Positions 32,831-44,608 of a stretch of 64,000 nucleotides of DNA are shown here, piece by piece. The stretch spans positions 31,440,087 to 31,504,086 of the forward strand of contig CM038469.1 in assembly GCA_021464415.1 (NCBI GenBank), read 5' to 3'. The notes below the pieces were generated by a model, which did not search any database, was not told the origin of the DNA, and worked only from the letters and a program-made list of their open reading frames with translations. This stretch comes from Lonicera japonica. Lineage: Eukaryota; Streptophyta; Magnoliopsida; Dipsacales; Caprifoliaceae. The first letter of the stretch is position 1; every line of letters starts with the position of its first letter. The translations under genes and the position numbers were made by a program.

Positions 32831-34935
32831 TTAAACTCTACGTAACAATAATAGTTTTAAATTCCAACAAGGCTAAAACGAGTTGGAGTAAGTTAAAATC
32901 TCATAAAAAAGTAATTTTAAATTCCTCAAGAAATAGTTAATGTATTAATTAATTAATTAATTTATACAGGCTCAAATGTGTTGAACTGGATTCAAACCCT
33001 ATAAAAAATAGTTATAAATTCTACTAAGACAAGGCCAGTCCTAATATATAGAGGGTTTAATTTTGTGCAAAAGTTAGAGTATAAGATCTTTAATTTTATT
33101 ATATACAAAATACTTATTGGGCCTTATATATGTTGATACAATATTCATTATATTTATACCCTTGCATAAGTTATATATATATAAGGTACAGTGGGTGTTT
33201 TTGTTTTTTTTTTCATTCTTCTAAATAAAAGTGTTTATGTTGTGGAAAGAGACTTTGGTTAAATTGCTGGAAATGGGAGGAAAAGGTTCCAAAATGGAAC
33301 AAGTTTGACAAGTATCGTACTATTTTGGCATGTATTTCTTCCAATCTTAAAGAATTTTTTTTACAAGATATATATCTATATTAATATAGAAAAAAAAGTT
33401 CTCCGACTCAATTATGACATTAAATTTTTGTAGTTTGTGTTACTTTTTTACAAGATATATATTTATATTGATATAAAACAAAGGTTTTTTGATACATGAA
33501 AGTTCTTCAAATAGGTTATTTGACTTTTGTATCCCATCATAAAGTATATAAGTAAAATGCACTTTTTAAACGAGGGATTGACTCATGGACTTTCTTAATT
33601 CTGCATGTACTTCATCGCTTTATTTTGTGTCTGTTTTATGCAACCATTTCTCTTCAGTGTGATGACAGGCGCTAAAATTTCGTTCACTTTTGCGTCGGTT
33701 ACTTTCGACCAAGACCTATTTTTTCCCTTTGTATGAATTTAATTTTGTTTATGTTGGATTTGATTTCATCTGACAATGAACGAAATGATATCTGAACATC
33801 AGCATGCAATTGGAATTAATATCAATTCAACTTGATCGATATCTATAGTAATTCTTTTATGTTGGATTTGATTTGATTGATCTGGTGATGAACAAAATGA
33901 TGAATTAATCATAAACTGCATGTGAATCAGATAGAGTATTGAGTCAGTCTAACAACATGATGAATCAGCCTCAGCAAATGTTGAATATGACCCAACGCAA
34001 ATGTTGAATCACCACCAGGTAAATAATCAGAATCTAAGATGTTGAGTTGATATTATAATATGTGGTTGACGGTTGACATCCATTATCAATTGGACCATGA
34101 ACTACTTGATGCAAGTATATCCTAAGTTCGTCGGTACATGAAAATTACGTTTTGTGAGGGACCATGCATGTGTTCGTTCGTCTTTTAAGATTCTTTTATG
34201 TCAGTGTACTCTCTTTTAATTATTTGTGTCGATAGACATCAAATCTAAGTCAAGTAAATAACTTTTCGTATACGTAGTAGGCTCATCAATAAGTTTTTAC
34301 GAAATATTGCATTTATTAAAATGTGGTATTATTATCTAAATAATTATCTATATTATTATAATAATGTACAATTTTAAAAGAATATAATGCAACTTCTCAA
34401 AACAGTATTATGATCTGGTAAATAAAATATTGCTTTAATAATATGATTACTCTTACTCTTTTTAAAAATTAATTAACTCACTAAAAATACGAAATACAAC
34501 ACTTTAAAATTTGAGTGGAAGGATTTCTTTTTAAAGTGCAAGTGCTGCATCAAGACTCTACAAGTGCATTTGATTGGCTTACCTATCAAAAAAATTGAAG
34601 TCCATACGCAGGAGGTAAAAATTAAATTTGGATTTTTGGCATATATATGCCCATTTCCATTACAAACAAGGTATTATCTAACCGTGAAAGCTAGGTGTAT
34701 TTTGCATGTTGGCCGACCACCAATTAACTGTCATTGTTAGCCGACTAATGTGAACTAACTGACGGTGGATTGATCGAGTTTAGTCGGCCAATGAAAAAGA
34801 GATGGCTGAGCTGGAAGATAAATGATGTGAAATAACCACTTGTATAAATGTGAAGAGGGTCAGGTACAACTAGTATCTTAGATTACTCCCCAAGGTTACT
34901 CTTTATAATAATTTTCATACATACCCTAGCTATCT
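32831..34935. other. Intergenic DNA of block B with deletion junction
   Basis: Noncoding AT-rich DNA aligned with blocks A and C up to about 34115. There 'ttgatgcaagta' joins directly to 'tcggtacatgaaaattacg', skipping what corresponds to about 10862-13470 in block A. No gene seen. Confidence 0.55.
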
Positions 34936-34940
34936 TATAA

Positions 34941-35140
34941 ATATAAATACGAGGAAAACCCACAGCCATGACACATTAATTTCAATACTTTATACTCTCT
35001 ACTCACTCCCACACTTTCTTTCCTTCTTCACCGAGTAAAAATCTTAATTTACTATTATACATTTTTTAATCTTTTAAGCTAATATAATCATCACACACAC
35101 ATGGAGGATGTATTGTTGAACTGGGAATTAAAGACCGAGT
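34941..35140 (+). other. Conserved promoter and putative first exon, copy B
   Basis: TATA box atataaatac at 34941, a CT-rich leader and an ATG at 35101 opening MEDVLLNWELKT. Relative to A and C, the codon after KT is GAG instead of TGG and the tg|gt donor-like junction is altered. If it is a real exon, its splice site may be damaged here. Confidence 0.4.
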
Positions 35141-35426
35141 ATTCTCTCTGTTTTACTGCTCTTAAGTTTATCAACACAATTCATCTTTTTCATTCACAAT
35201 TCTTGGTTACAAAATAAGCAAACTAGTTTTATTCTTTTCAATATGGGTTTGGTTAGTTTTTAACCAGGCACACCGTCAAACTATTTTATAGTTTGAAAAT
35301 TTCCAAGGAAATATTGTATCTTGAGCATTTTAATTTTCATGGAAAAGAACTGAAACCAAACACCCAGTAAGTCTGAATAATTATCTAGATGAAGATACCA
35401 ACCAACCAATCTTATTCTAATTTTGA

Positions 35427-36175
35427 GTAAATAACACTAAAAGCCCTTAAATTATATCCTAAGTTCAATTAAGCCCTTAAACTTAATTTTGTGTCAATTG
35501 AGCCCTTAAACTAATCAAATTAAACACCGATGGCCATTCTATCCAAATCTCTGATTAAATCAAACGAATTGGAGGGCTTTTTGGCCACTTAAACTTGTGT
35601 GCAAATATATGTCAGCCCAAATTGATATATATATGGGTTATTTTAACATATGTTCTTTGGGCACATGTTACGCATTTACATTTGGAAAGAATAAACTCCC
35701 AATTCACGTGCATATTAAATATGACATTTATTCTTATACAAAAGTTCATTCTTTCCATTTATAAAAGTTTTAACATGTGCCCTAAGGGCACATGCTATCA
35801 TTTTCCTCTATATATATGGTCCGATTCAGGTGCAAACCACCTATGTAGATTGTATGGCGTATATGTCCAGAAATTGATATATATATATATATATATCCAT
35901 GATTAGCAAATCATTTACACCAAATTTCATAAAAAAATTCAAACGGGAAGTGGGTTAACTAAATATCTTAAATTTTATGGAGAGAAACGCACATATATAT
36001 CAAATTTTTAGCTATCCCTCTTCCCGATTGAATTTTTTGATGAAATTTGGGGGAGGTGATCATTTAATCATGGATATTATCTTCATCGACTTTAAGGGTT
36101 TAATTGACATAAAATCAAATTTAGGGCTTAATTGAAACTCATGACATAGTTTAAACACTTTTGGTGTCATTTACA
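35427..36175. mobile_element. Fold-back/MITE-like element with gtaaatnacac ends
   Basis: The left end gagtaaataacactaaaagc and the right end cttttggtgtcatttacact are inverted relatives. Further inside, 'aagttcaattaagccctta' faces 'agggcttaattgaaact'. The two arms are about 100 bp and the interior is AT-rich with no ORF. A second small repeat (gggcacatgtta / gggcacatgcta) lies inside at 35650-35800. Target duplication not resolved. Confidence 0.5.
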
Positions 36176-36474
36176 CTAAAATTTTTAGTTCATAAGCCAT
36201 GTGAGCCCATTCTAAAGCAAAACGAACCAAGAAAATAGATAATAAATTTGGAAAAATAAAAAAGATAAAACACCGGTAGCAGAGCCGATGGTTTATGTTT
36301 TATTGTTTTTCATCAAGTACTTTTGATTTTCTGCTTCATTCTTCCAATGCTATAATGGGATCGATAGGGCAAAAAACAAAGTAGATAAATGAAGATTTGC
36401 TGAGAACATATGATCCAGAATTAGTGTCACTTCATTAATCAACAGTTCACCTGTATGTATGCAAGTAATGATCT

Positions 36475-39400
36475 TCAAACAGCTTTCATATGTTTCTCTC
36501 CAGGATTATGCATGAATTGACTCACTATACTCAATGCATAAGAAATGTCAGGTTTGGTATGTGCTAAGTACATCAACCTTTCTACAAATTTTTGATAGCG
36601 TTCTTTATCGACAGGTACTTGATCCGCTTCAATTTCCAATTTTAAACCTTGGATGTTTTTGATGGCTGACAAGCAGACATTCCGATCTCACATAACAAAT
36701 CCAGTGCATACTTTCTCTGAGATAGAAATATGCCTTTAGAGGACTTAGACACTTCAATTCTCAAGAAATACTTCAATTCGCCAAGATCTTTCATCTCAAA
36801 CTCCCAAGACAGATACTCCTTTAGAGATTCTAGTTCTTGTGAGTCATTTTCGGTAACTACCATATCATCAACATAAACGATAAGTGCCGTAATCTTTTCA
36901 TTGCTCCTTTTTAAAAATAATGTATGATCAGAATTGCTCTGTTTATAACTAAATTTCCTCATCGACCTAGTGAATCTTCCAAACCAAGCTCTAGGAGATT
37001 GTTTCAAACCATACAGAGACTTTTTCAATTTGCATATTTTATTTCTGTGTTCCACAGGGACTTCGTACCCTGGTGGAAATTCCAAGTATACTTCTTCTTC
37101 TAAATTCCCGTGCAAAAATGCATTCTTTACATCAAATTGTTGTAGTGGCCACTCCAGATTTGTAGCAAATGAGAGCAAGACACCACTGTATTAATTTTTT
37201 CCACCGGTGTAAATGTCTATAGATAATCGATTCCTTGAGTCTGGGTGTAACATTTTGCTACCAGTCTTGCTTTGTATCTTTCAATGGTTCCATCCGCCTT
37301 ATATTTTACTGTATACACCCATTTGCAACTGACACGCCTTTTTTTGGTGGTAACTCAACTATATCCCATGTGCCATTCTTTTTCAAGGATCTCATCTCCT
37401 CGTTTATAGCTGCTTTTCATGTTGGATCATTAAAAGCTTCCTGCACACTGTTAGGAATAGATACAGAGGATAACTGATATACAAATGACTTATTTGATTC
37501 AGACAACTTATCATAAGACACATGGTTACTCATGGGGTATTTGGCTCTACTGGTAAGATTAGGTTCATATGTTGGTTTCGGAATACCTTTATTGTTGCGA
37601 TGGGGGAGTTGCCTTTTAAAAGGTTCAGGAGAATGTACCTGATATTCAGACGTAGACGTGTCATAGAGAGATGATTGGTTATTTGTATCAAGCGGGGGCA
37701 ATTGTAAGTTTGTACTTAGTGAACTTGGTTCTGACGATTGTGGTGAACTTGGTGGTACTGAAACTTGTGGTGAGATCTCGACTTGAATTAGCTTGTCATC
37801 ATTACTACAATCAAGATTTTGAACTTCACTATAGTGCTCCCCCTGAAGTTCAGTCTTCTGAAAATACGTCTCTCCTTCATGAAATACGACATCCTTAGTC
37901 ACATACATTTTTTATGACGGAGGATGATAACACCGATACCCCTTTTTATTAGATGCATAACCCACAAATATACACTTGATTGCATGGGATTCGAGCTTGT
38001 TCTGTTGTTCTTTAGGTAAGTGAACAAATGCAATACAACCAAAGATTCGTGGAGGCAAGTTGGATTCTTAAGGAGCCAAAACTGCTTTATGTAGAACATC
38101 GAATGGCGTTTGAAAGTCAAGAATTGCTGATGAAACACGATTGATCAAATATGCGGCCGATGAAAGAGCTTCATCCCAGTAAGACACCGGAACATTCGCC
38201 CTAAGTAATGATGCCCGAACAATTTCTAATAAATGATGATTCTTCCTTTCGGCAACCCCATTTTGTTGTGGCGTATATGCGCATGTAGTTTGATGAATAA
38301 TTCCATGACGTTGAAAAAATTCCTGTAAAGATGTAGCCATATATTCGCCTCCATTATCGCTTCGAAGTACCTGAATAGTAGCATTATATTGGGTGCTAAT
38401 CTGTTTATGAAATCATTGAAATAAAGAACTGACTTCACTCTTAGACTTCATAGGACAAATCTATGTCATTCTAGTACAATCATCAATAAAAGTGACAAAC
38501 CAACGAAAACCACTCAAGGAATTATTCGGGGATGGTCCCCAAACATTAGAATGAATTAACATAAAAGGAACTGAGCATTTATTCAATGATGATGAAAAGG
38601 AAGTACGATGACTCTTTGCCAGTTCACATGTTTCACACTTAAAATGAGAAAGACCGACATTCTTAAACAATTGAGGAAATAATTTTTTTAAGTAACCAAA
38701 CGACGCATGACCCAAACTACGATGCTATAACCAAATTTCATCTTCAAATTTCTTTTCTCGAATAGTACCAGTTTGTAAAGCCTATTGTAACTGGTTCGTG
38801 CCTTTCACTTTTAAGTCTAAGTAGTACAATTTGCCCCGCCTAATCCCATAACCAATCGTTTGTCTTGTCTGAATATCCTTAAAAACACAATAAGTAGGCC
38901 AAAACACAACAATACAATTTAAAGTATTAGTAATTTGAGTGACTGAGAGAAAATTGTAATTGAGTGAAGGAACTATAAGCACAGAGTTTAAATTCATAGA
39001 ATCAGATAAAAAAATGGTCCCTTCACCAATAACAGGAATTGGATCACCATTAGCTGTTGAAATGAAATTGGTAGATGATGGGATAACAGTAGTAACATGT
39101 CTAGAATTGAATGTCATATGATCTGTAGCACCAGAATCAATTATTCATGTATTATTCAAAACAGAGGCAGAATTTAGGGCCTTACTAGTGGTTTCAGTAG
39201 TGGTAAGCAATCCAGAGGCCTTCTTCCCATCACCTTCATTCTTATGGCTTGAATGACGATCCTGAGAATGATCCCATCAGTTCGGATAGCCGATTACTTG
39301 ATAGCATCCCTTTTTGGAGTGTCCAGTTTGTCCACATACTGAGCAAGGGGGATATTGAGACCTGCCTCCTCGATCCCTTGATTGCGAGTCACGAGATGAA

Positions 39401-40188
39401 GTTGCTTGATTCTGCCAATTTGAGTTCTTTCGGGTCTGATCCTGGTTGTTTTGTGACACACGATTTCGAGCTACTATAGCCGTGGCATCGATATTAGTAA
39501 TGTCACTACTCAAAGTTCTTCGCCTGATATCCTCTCGATGAATAAGTGAATATGTTTCTTCCAATGTTGGAACGGGATCTTTTCGTAAGATTTCACCCCA
39601 AATTTGTTCATTTTCGTTATCTAATCTAGCTAGAAATATGTGAACCCGTAGATGTTGGATTGACTTTCTGTACGATTCGATGTTATTTGGATTCTCCATG
39701 ACCACTTTATCGCGATGATCCAATTCGTTGAAGATTTTTGTAAGTTCCCCATAATATTCAGAGAAAGATCAGCCACTTTGTTTTGCAGTAAATGCCTTCT
39801 GATTCAACGTAAAAACCTATAGTTCATTAGCCCCATCATAGAATGTTTTAGATAGAGACGTCCAAATTTCTAGTGCCGTAGGAACTCGGATGTATCGCTT
39901 CATAATCTCCGGTTTCATGGACATTAAAAGCCATCTTTTTACCCTTTGATTGTCTGAACTCCACGCTTCATGTTCAATGGTTCATTCTGTCGGAATCTGA
40001 GTCGTACCGCGAATAAACGAGAATTTTTGTTTTTTCGCGATATGCATCTCTATAAGTTGAGACCACAGATCATAATTAGTTTCATCCACCGTAACCCCAA
40101 TGTTGAATTAAGAGCTTTCAGTTTGTACGATGATTGGGGATGAGGTATTACTTGATGATGAAGTAATTGTAGTTGGACCGGTAGCCAT
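36475..40188 (-). pseudogene. Ty1-copia gag-pol polyprotein, broken
   Basis: Gag starts at ATG 40188 (MATGPTTITSSSS) and soon meets a stop. The CCHC knuckle CSVCGQTGHSKKGC lies at the end of the 39723-39277 frame. The protease keeps DSG in IIDSGATDHM (about 39120-39155), but the Trp before it is a stop. GAG-pre-integrase (GHASFGYLKKLF, CETCELAKSHR) and integrase (FIDDCTRMT, stop near 38461, NGVAERKNHHLLE) follow in 38715-38068. Reverse transcriptase (37178-36642) has FDVKNAFLHGNLEEE and the YVDDM catalytic motif. Frames are separated by at least five stops or shifts. The order protease-integrase-RT defines the copia superfamily. Confidence 0.92.
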
Positions 40189-40978
40189 TTTATAGTATTA
40201 TAACTAGTACTGATAAATAGGAGCGATATCCGAAAAAATGGAGGCTTGATTTGAGATCAGGACGACCAAAAACCCTAAGAACCGGTCTAACTTTGTAAAG
40301 AACCGGTCAAAAAACTAAAAAACTGGTCAAAAATTGCTTCTGGAAATAAACCGGTTCAAGGAAAAAACCACTGTTGATTGACGGTGACTAACGGCGGTTA
40401 ACGGCGCCGCTAACGATAACTGATGGTGACTAACGGCAGTTAACGGTGTTAAGTCCACTAACGGCAACTGACGGTGACTAACGGCGTTAAGTTACAGAGT
40501 TGATGGCGCGTGACGGCGCGTGGATCGGCGGGACGGAGCGTGATTGACAGAGGCCGCGCGTGTGATGTCCGTTGGAGCTGATTTTTTTCTAGATGTGATC
40601 GTCTTCTTCAGACGATGAGAATGGGGCTTAATTTTGACAATTTTGGATAAGATCTAAACACAATCGAAGTCTATGATTTTGATGGTGTGTTTTTGGGCTC
40701 TGAAAGACGAAGCCGCTTTATAAGATTCGTGGATCTGGTGTTCTAAAACATGTAGCTATTTTGTAAGATTAGTAGATCTGATTTACAAATCTGTAAGGAA
40801 GAGATTTAGTTTCGGATGAATAAGGGGTTCTTGGTGATATTGAGTGGGTTTGAGCTTGGTTGATTTGAATGTAGCTTGGTGGATTTGAGATAATAGAGGA
40901 GATTTGTAGCTTGGTTGATTTGAACGGAGCTTGGTGGTTTAAGAGAGTTTTGAGAGGGTCGAGGAGATTTTCAATAAC

Positions 40979-40989
40979 CTCTGATACCA
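40979..40989 (-). other. Primer-binding site of the copia element
   Basis: Minus strand TGGTATCAGAG, complementary to the 3' end of initiator tRNA-Met. It fixes element orientation and the LTR inner edge. Confidence 0.85.
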
Positions 40990-41149
40990 ACTTGAAATTA
41001 GAAGTAGAAGATTTGTATGTTGTGTATTTCATTGATAGTAGAGACCCCTATATATAAGGGAAAACCAATTAATACAATAAGATATGAAAACCCTAATACA
41101 CTGAGATATTCTAAACTCTAATATAATATTACAATATAATATTCTAACA

Positions 41150-42435
41150 CACCTGAATGGAGAAACAAAATGTTTCATTGTCAAAATAAATAAGTAAATG
41201 AAAGAAAATAGAAAGAGTTAAAAATTGAGTAAAAAGTTGCACCCTAAAGAAAAAAGGATAGCGTACCAGTACAACTGATGTCGAAGGATGATTTGGGATA
41301 TATTGCTTCACCATTACCATCTTTTATCCTAAGGTGCAAATATCATTTAAGAAGAACATTCCAACATATAAAATGTTAAAAAAAAGTATGAACTTAGTTC
41401 TAACAGCTCGCCTTATACTTCAAGAATACAATAGATAAGCATCTAATGATACATTATTAAGCAAATTTTACAAATCTAAAAACCTATCCAATAATCCTAT
41501 CCATTTATATGAAACCGATACAAACTAAGTTATGAATATATGCAATAATGAATTTACAAGAGGAAAGCAATTCAATTTCAAACTGGTAATACAAAAGACT
41601 ATAACTTCAACTCAGGTTGGCGTTCAGAGTTTAGGACAAATGGACAATTATTGGAGATGGACGGGTACCAAAGATATATTCTCAAACTCCATATAACCAT
41701 GTAGTCTGCAAGCAAATAGCAACCATATTCCAACTCCCGAGTGCTTTGTTTTTATCCAAAAGCATATACGTGGGGATTTAAGATCACTGTCTTAGTCATT
41801 CTTTGTTAAAAAATGTTATATATATGTATATATTGTTCAGGATTACGATTTGTAGCCAGAATTTAATCAAGAATCATATAAGAAAATAACTTGCATGACC
41901 TAGAGTCTCAAGTGCCAATCATCACAAAACAAAGTCGTCAAAGAAACACCAAAGGCCTATATAAGACAAACCAGCGCAAGCAAGCAAGGAAAAACTCACC
42001 TACAATGCTCCTTGATCCTCTCTGACCATAGTCCCTGACAATCTCAATCCATGCTCCGGCAAATAAGCTTTACACTTCGTTAGACTTAGTTCTTGTTGTA
42101 AATATATCCTTTCTGTAGATTTTAGAAAGCATTATTCGATAATTAACACACTTTGAGGAGCTAAAAAAGATTGGTTTTCAATAAAAACTCTCAGGACATC
42201 ATGAAATGACAATATCCATATAATGATATGATCAATACATTTACATTTGGTTTATTAAAACAAACAATAACAATAACTTTTTGAATAAAATTTGTTTCAT
42301 ATGTATCTCACACATAAAAATATACTCATATATACAGGAAAATCATATGATCAATACATTAACCAAGTATCATCCATATATTTTTTGGAAATATTGCAGT
42401 TGATCATTAATTCGTTCATAACTTTATGAATGGGG
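41150..42435. other. Unassigned AT-rich DNA
   Basis: No gene recognised. A roughly 85-bp stretch at 42000-42085 has higher GC and could be an exon remnant on the minus strand, but I cannot support a product. Confidence 0.4.
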
Positions 42436-42439
42436 ATAA

Positions 42440-42630
42440 AAGATTATGAGAGTTATAGGGTTTATAAGGGTAAATTATGTGATATTCTAAAACTTTAGGG
42501 TACTTTGGTCTAATTATGAGAGTTATAAGGTTTATTGTGGTAAATTATGTAATTTTCAAAACCTGAGGGTACTTTGGTGTAATTATGAGAAGTTATATGA
42601 TTTATAAAGGTAAATTATATAATTTTCAAG
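42440..42630. repeat. 69-bp minisatellite, block C copy
   Basis: About three units of the same repeat as at 24805-25345. It is followed by the same unique sequence (ggctatcttggatattatga) as at 25346, so the two loci are duplicates that differ in copy number. Confidence 0.85.
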
Positions 42631-42929
42631 GCTATCTTGGATATTATGAGTTTACGTGTGAGTTTCAAAGGTGAAAGGATGTAATTCCTAAATCGGATAT
42701 TATTGTTTCGGAAATCATATGAACTAACGTGATATTATTTTTAACATGTAGGGGGAACAACAAAACAGGAATTCAAAGATCAAACAATATCCTTACATGG
42801 AAAACATAGCATAAATGACATATCATTCACATATTCCTAGAGAAGCATGCATCTTTTACAAAGTATCTATACTAGCATACATAAATATCTGCACATACAT
42901 ATTTATTAAAAAAAAAGAATTCAAAATAA

Positions 42930-43330
42930 GCAAACCAGGGACCGGTGACGAATCTCGTGAGAGACTAGCTCTATGAGGAGCCAAGGAACATCCGGGACTG
43001 GAGCAGCCCGAGTCATGTCCCGATACACCACAGCACGGCTGCGATCCACGCCATCCTCGCCGTAATAGTCAATCCCCTCCCAATCGTCATAATGGGGACT
43101 ACAGCGAATAACTCCATGAGTATCGATGCAAGTAACCTTCTTGTGGTCACTCTCCCAGAGGTGAGGCTGAGCGGGATCTATGTCAAATATGAAAAAAACA
43201 ATAGGAAAAATGTCTGGGAAACCTAAAAGTGGCAGGGCTTCTGCGCTAGAGAGTACAGATAAGAGAAGGACAGAGAGAGAAAGAGAAAGAGAGAGAGAAT
43301 AAGGTGGAATGATCTCAGCAAGGGGATTAT
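42930..43330 (-). pseudogene. Antisense exon-like segment of the Tat accessory gene, copy 2
   Basis: Minus strand contains SPHYDDWEGIDYYGEDGVDR and then SRAVVYRDMTRAAPVPDVPW, with fewer lesions than the copy at 25640-26020. It lies just left of a polypurine-like tract and a 3' LTR at 44537, the location expected of a Tat antisense accessory ORF. Domain unknown. Confidence 0.45.
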
Positions 43331-43339
43331 ATACCTGGT

Positions 43340-44536
43340 GCGATTGTTGCTCGACAAAAAGCCACTTTGTCGCGCAACAAAAACGTCTTTACCGAAGTGT
43401 TGCCCGGCATTTCCCCCTCTCCTGAATTTTTTTGACCTTTTTTCTTATTCTGTCTCCTGCAGGGGCACTTCCAAAAGAATTTTCTTGACTTTTTTTCGCA
43501 AAAATGCACACAAAATGGGATTGAAAGAAAAAAAATCCAAAGTCGTTTCTTCAAAAAATCGCGAAATCAAAACTTTCTGCGAAAGAATCTTTAGTCCTCG
43601 TAGAGGACCAAAAACCAGCAAGAAAAATGAGAAAATATCATAAAATGAGAATAGAAAAAATTGAAAAAATAGAAAAGAGAAAAATCCCGCATAAGTGCCT
43701 GGAAAGAATGAGAGAAACAGAAATATATTAAGGTGACAAGGAGTGCCACACAGAGACAGTTAAGCCAAAAATCGACTCAAGGTTTCGTCTTGGGTGAGTA
43801 AGGCTTCTGATCACGCAAAACAGGACAAGAAGCTCCTGGCCAAAAACAAAAAAAGCCAAGAAAAGCTTCCCTGAACGAGAGAGAAATAAAGACATCAAAA
43901 AAACAGAAAACGATGTAGGCCCATCCTCAAGAGAATGGAAAATGCGAAAGGACCAGAGATTCCTTTCAAACAAATTTTCTTTTCAGCACGATATAGAAGA
44001 GACAACTTGGAAGCAAGCAAATGATTGAATTGTCACTTTCCAAAAGACGTGAAAAGTCTAGAAAACTACTTTTCAAAAAAGTGACTTTCCTTCGGAAACA
44101 ACATGACATATAAAGTTTCAAAGATTCCCAGAGGGTATAAAGTATTTCAGTATAAAAAAACTCATGAAGAGTTCTCTCCACCCCCTAAGATTCCTCTCTC
44201 TCATTATAGTAGTTGGAGAAAGATACAGAGAACATGATCCCTTAAGAAAATCACACAAAGTCATCTCCGGAGGCGAATCACAGGCACAAGCCCTCCTTAG
44301 AGTTAGTTATTATTATTTTCCTTTTTTTATGTGCAAAGGAAGCCCTCCTAGAGAGGCAGTGGAGCAAATCAAATCCTCCCAGAGAGGTAGTAGAGTAAGG
44401 AAAAGCCCTCTCCGGAGGCACTCACAAACACTTCTGCATGCACACACTATCTTAGAGTTCTTGCGGAAGTCATGAATTATTGTTTCTTCCAATCGACTAA
44501 ATTCATTCCAAGCAAGGAGCTTGAGTTGGGAGGGTT
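43340..44536 (+). mobile_element. Tat 3' internal region and polypurine tract
   Basis: The stretch begins in tcgcgcaaca-type repeats, carries frames without family resemblance, and ends with the purine-rich ggagcttgagttgggaggg directly before the LTR start tgtagacatccc at 44537. Block B lacks this part. The ORFs at 43338-43643 and 44164-44475 look random. Confidence 0.45.
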
Positions 44537-44608
44537 TGTAGACATCCCAATCCGTGACCCCCTCAAGAACTCAAAAAGCCTTCGAAAAGATACTTTTCTA
44601 GAAGGCTG

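Larger units (their letters stand above)
28482..35850. repeat. Tandem segmental duplication, block B
   Basis: Same content as block A, with the intact BBE-like copy B. Relative to A and C it has a Cassandra insertion (28958-29756), a MITE (31966-32830) and an internal deletion of about 2.6 kb at about 34116-34133. Confidence 0.85.
36475..41149 (-). mobile_element. Ty1-copia retrotransposon, 3'-truncated
   Basis: On the minus strand a 157-bp LTR (41149-40993, tgttagaatatt to taatttca) is followed after 3 nt by the primer-binding site TGGTATCAGAG (40989-40979), then gag-pol down to 36475. RNase H, the polypurine tract and the 3' LTR were not found, as homology ends after the phrase EKHMKAV. 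A TATA-like tatatataagg lies inside the LTR. Several stops make it non-autonomous. The flank at 36180-36474 shows nothing recognisable. Confidence 0.85.

Noticed and set aside
42000..42085. Exon-like stretch on minus strand
   Set aside because: Short, with a stop near its end and no adjoining exon; splice motifs alone are not enough.
43338..44475. Frames of about 100 codons in the Tat 3' internal region
   Set aside because: Low-complexity Lys/Ser/Phe-rich sequence with no family resemblance and no counterpart elsewhere in the window.
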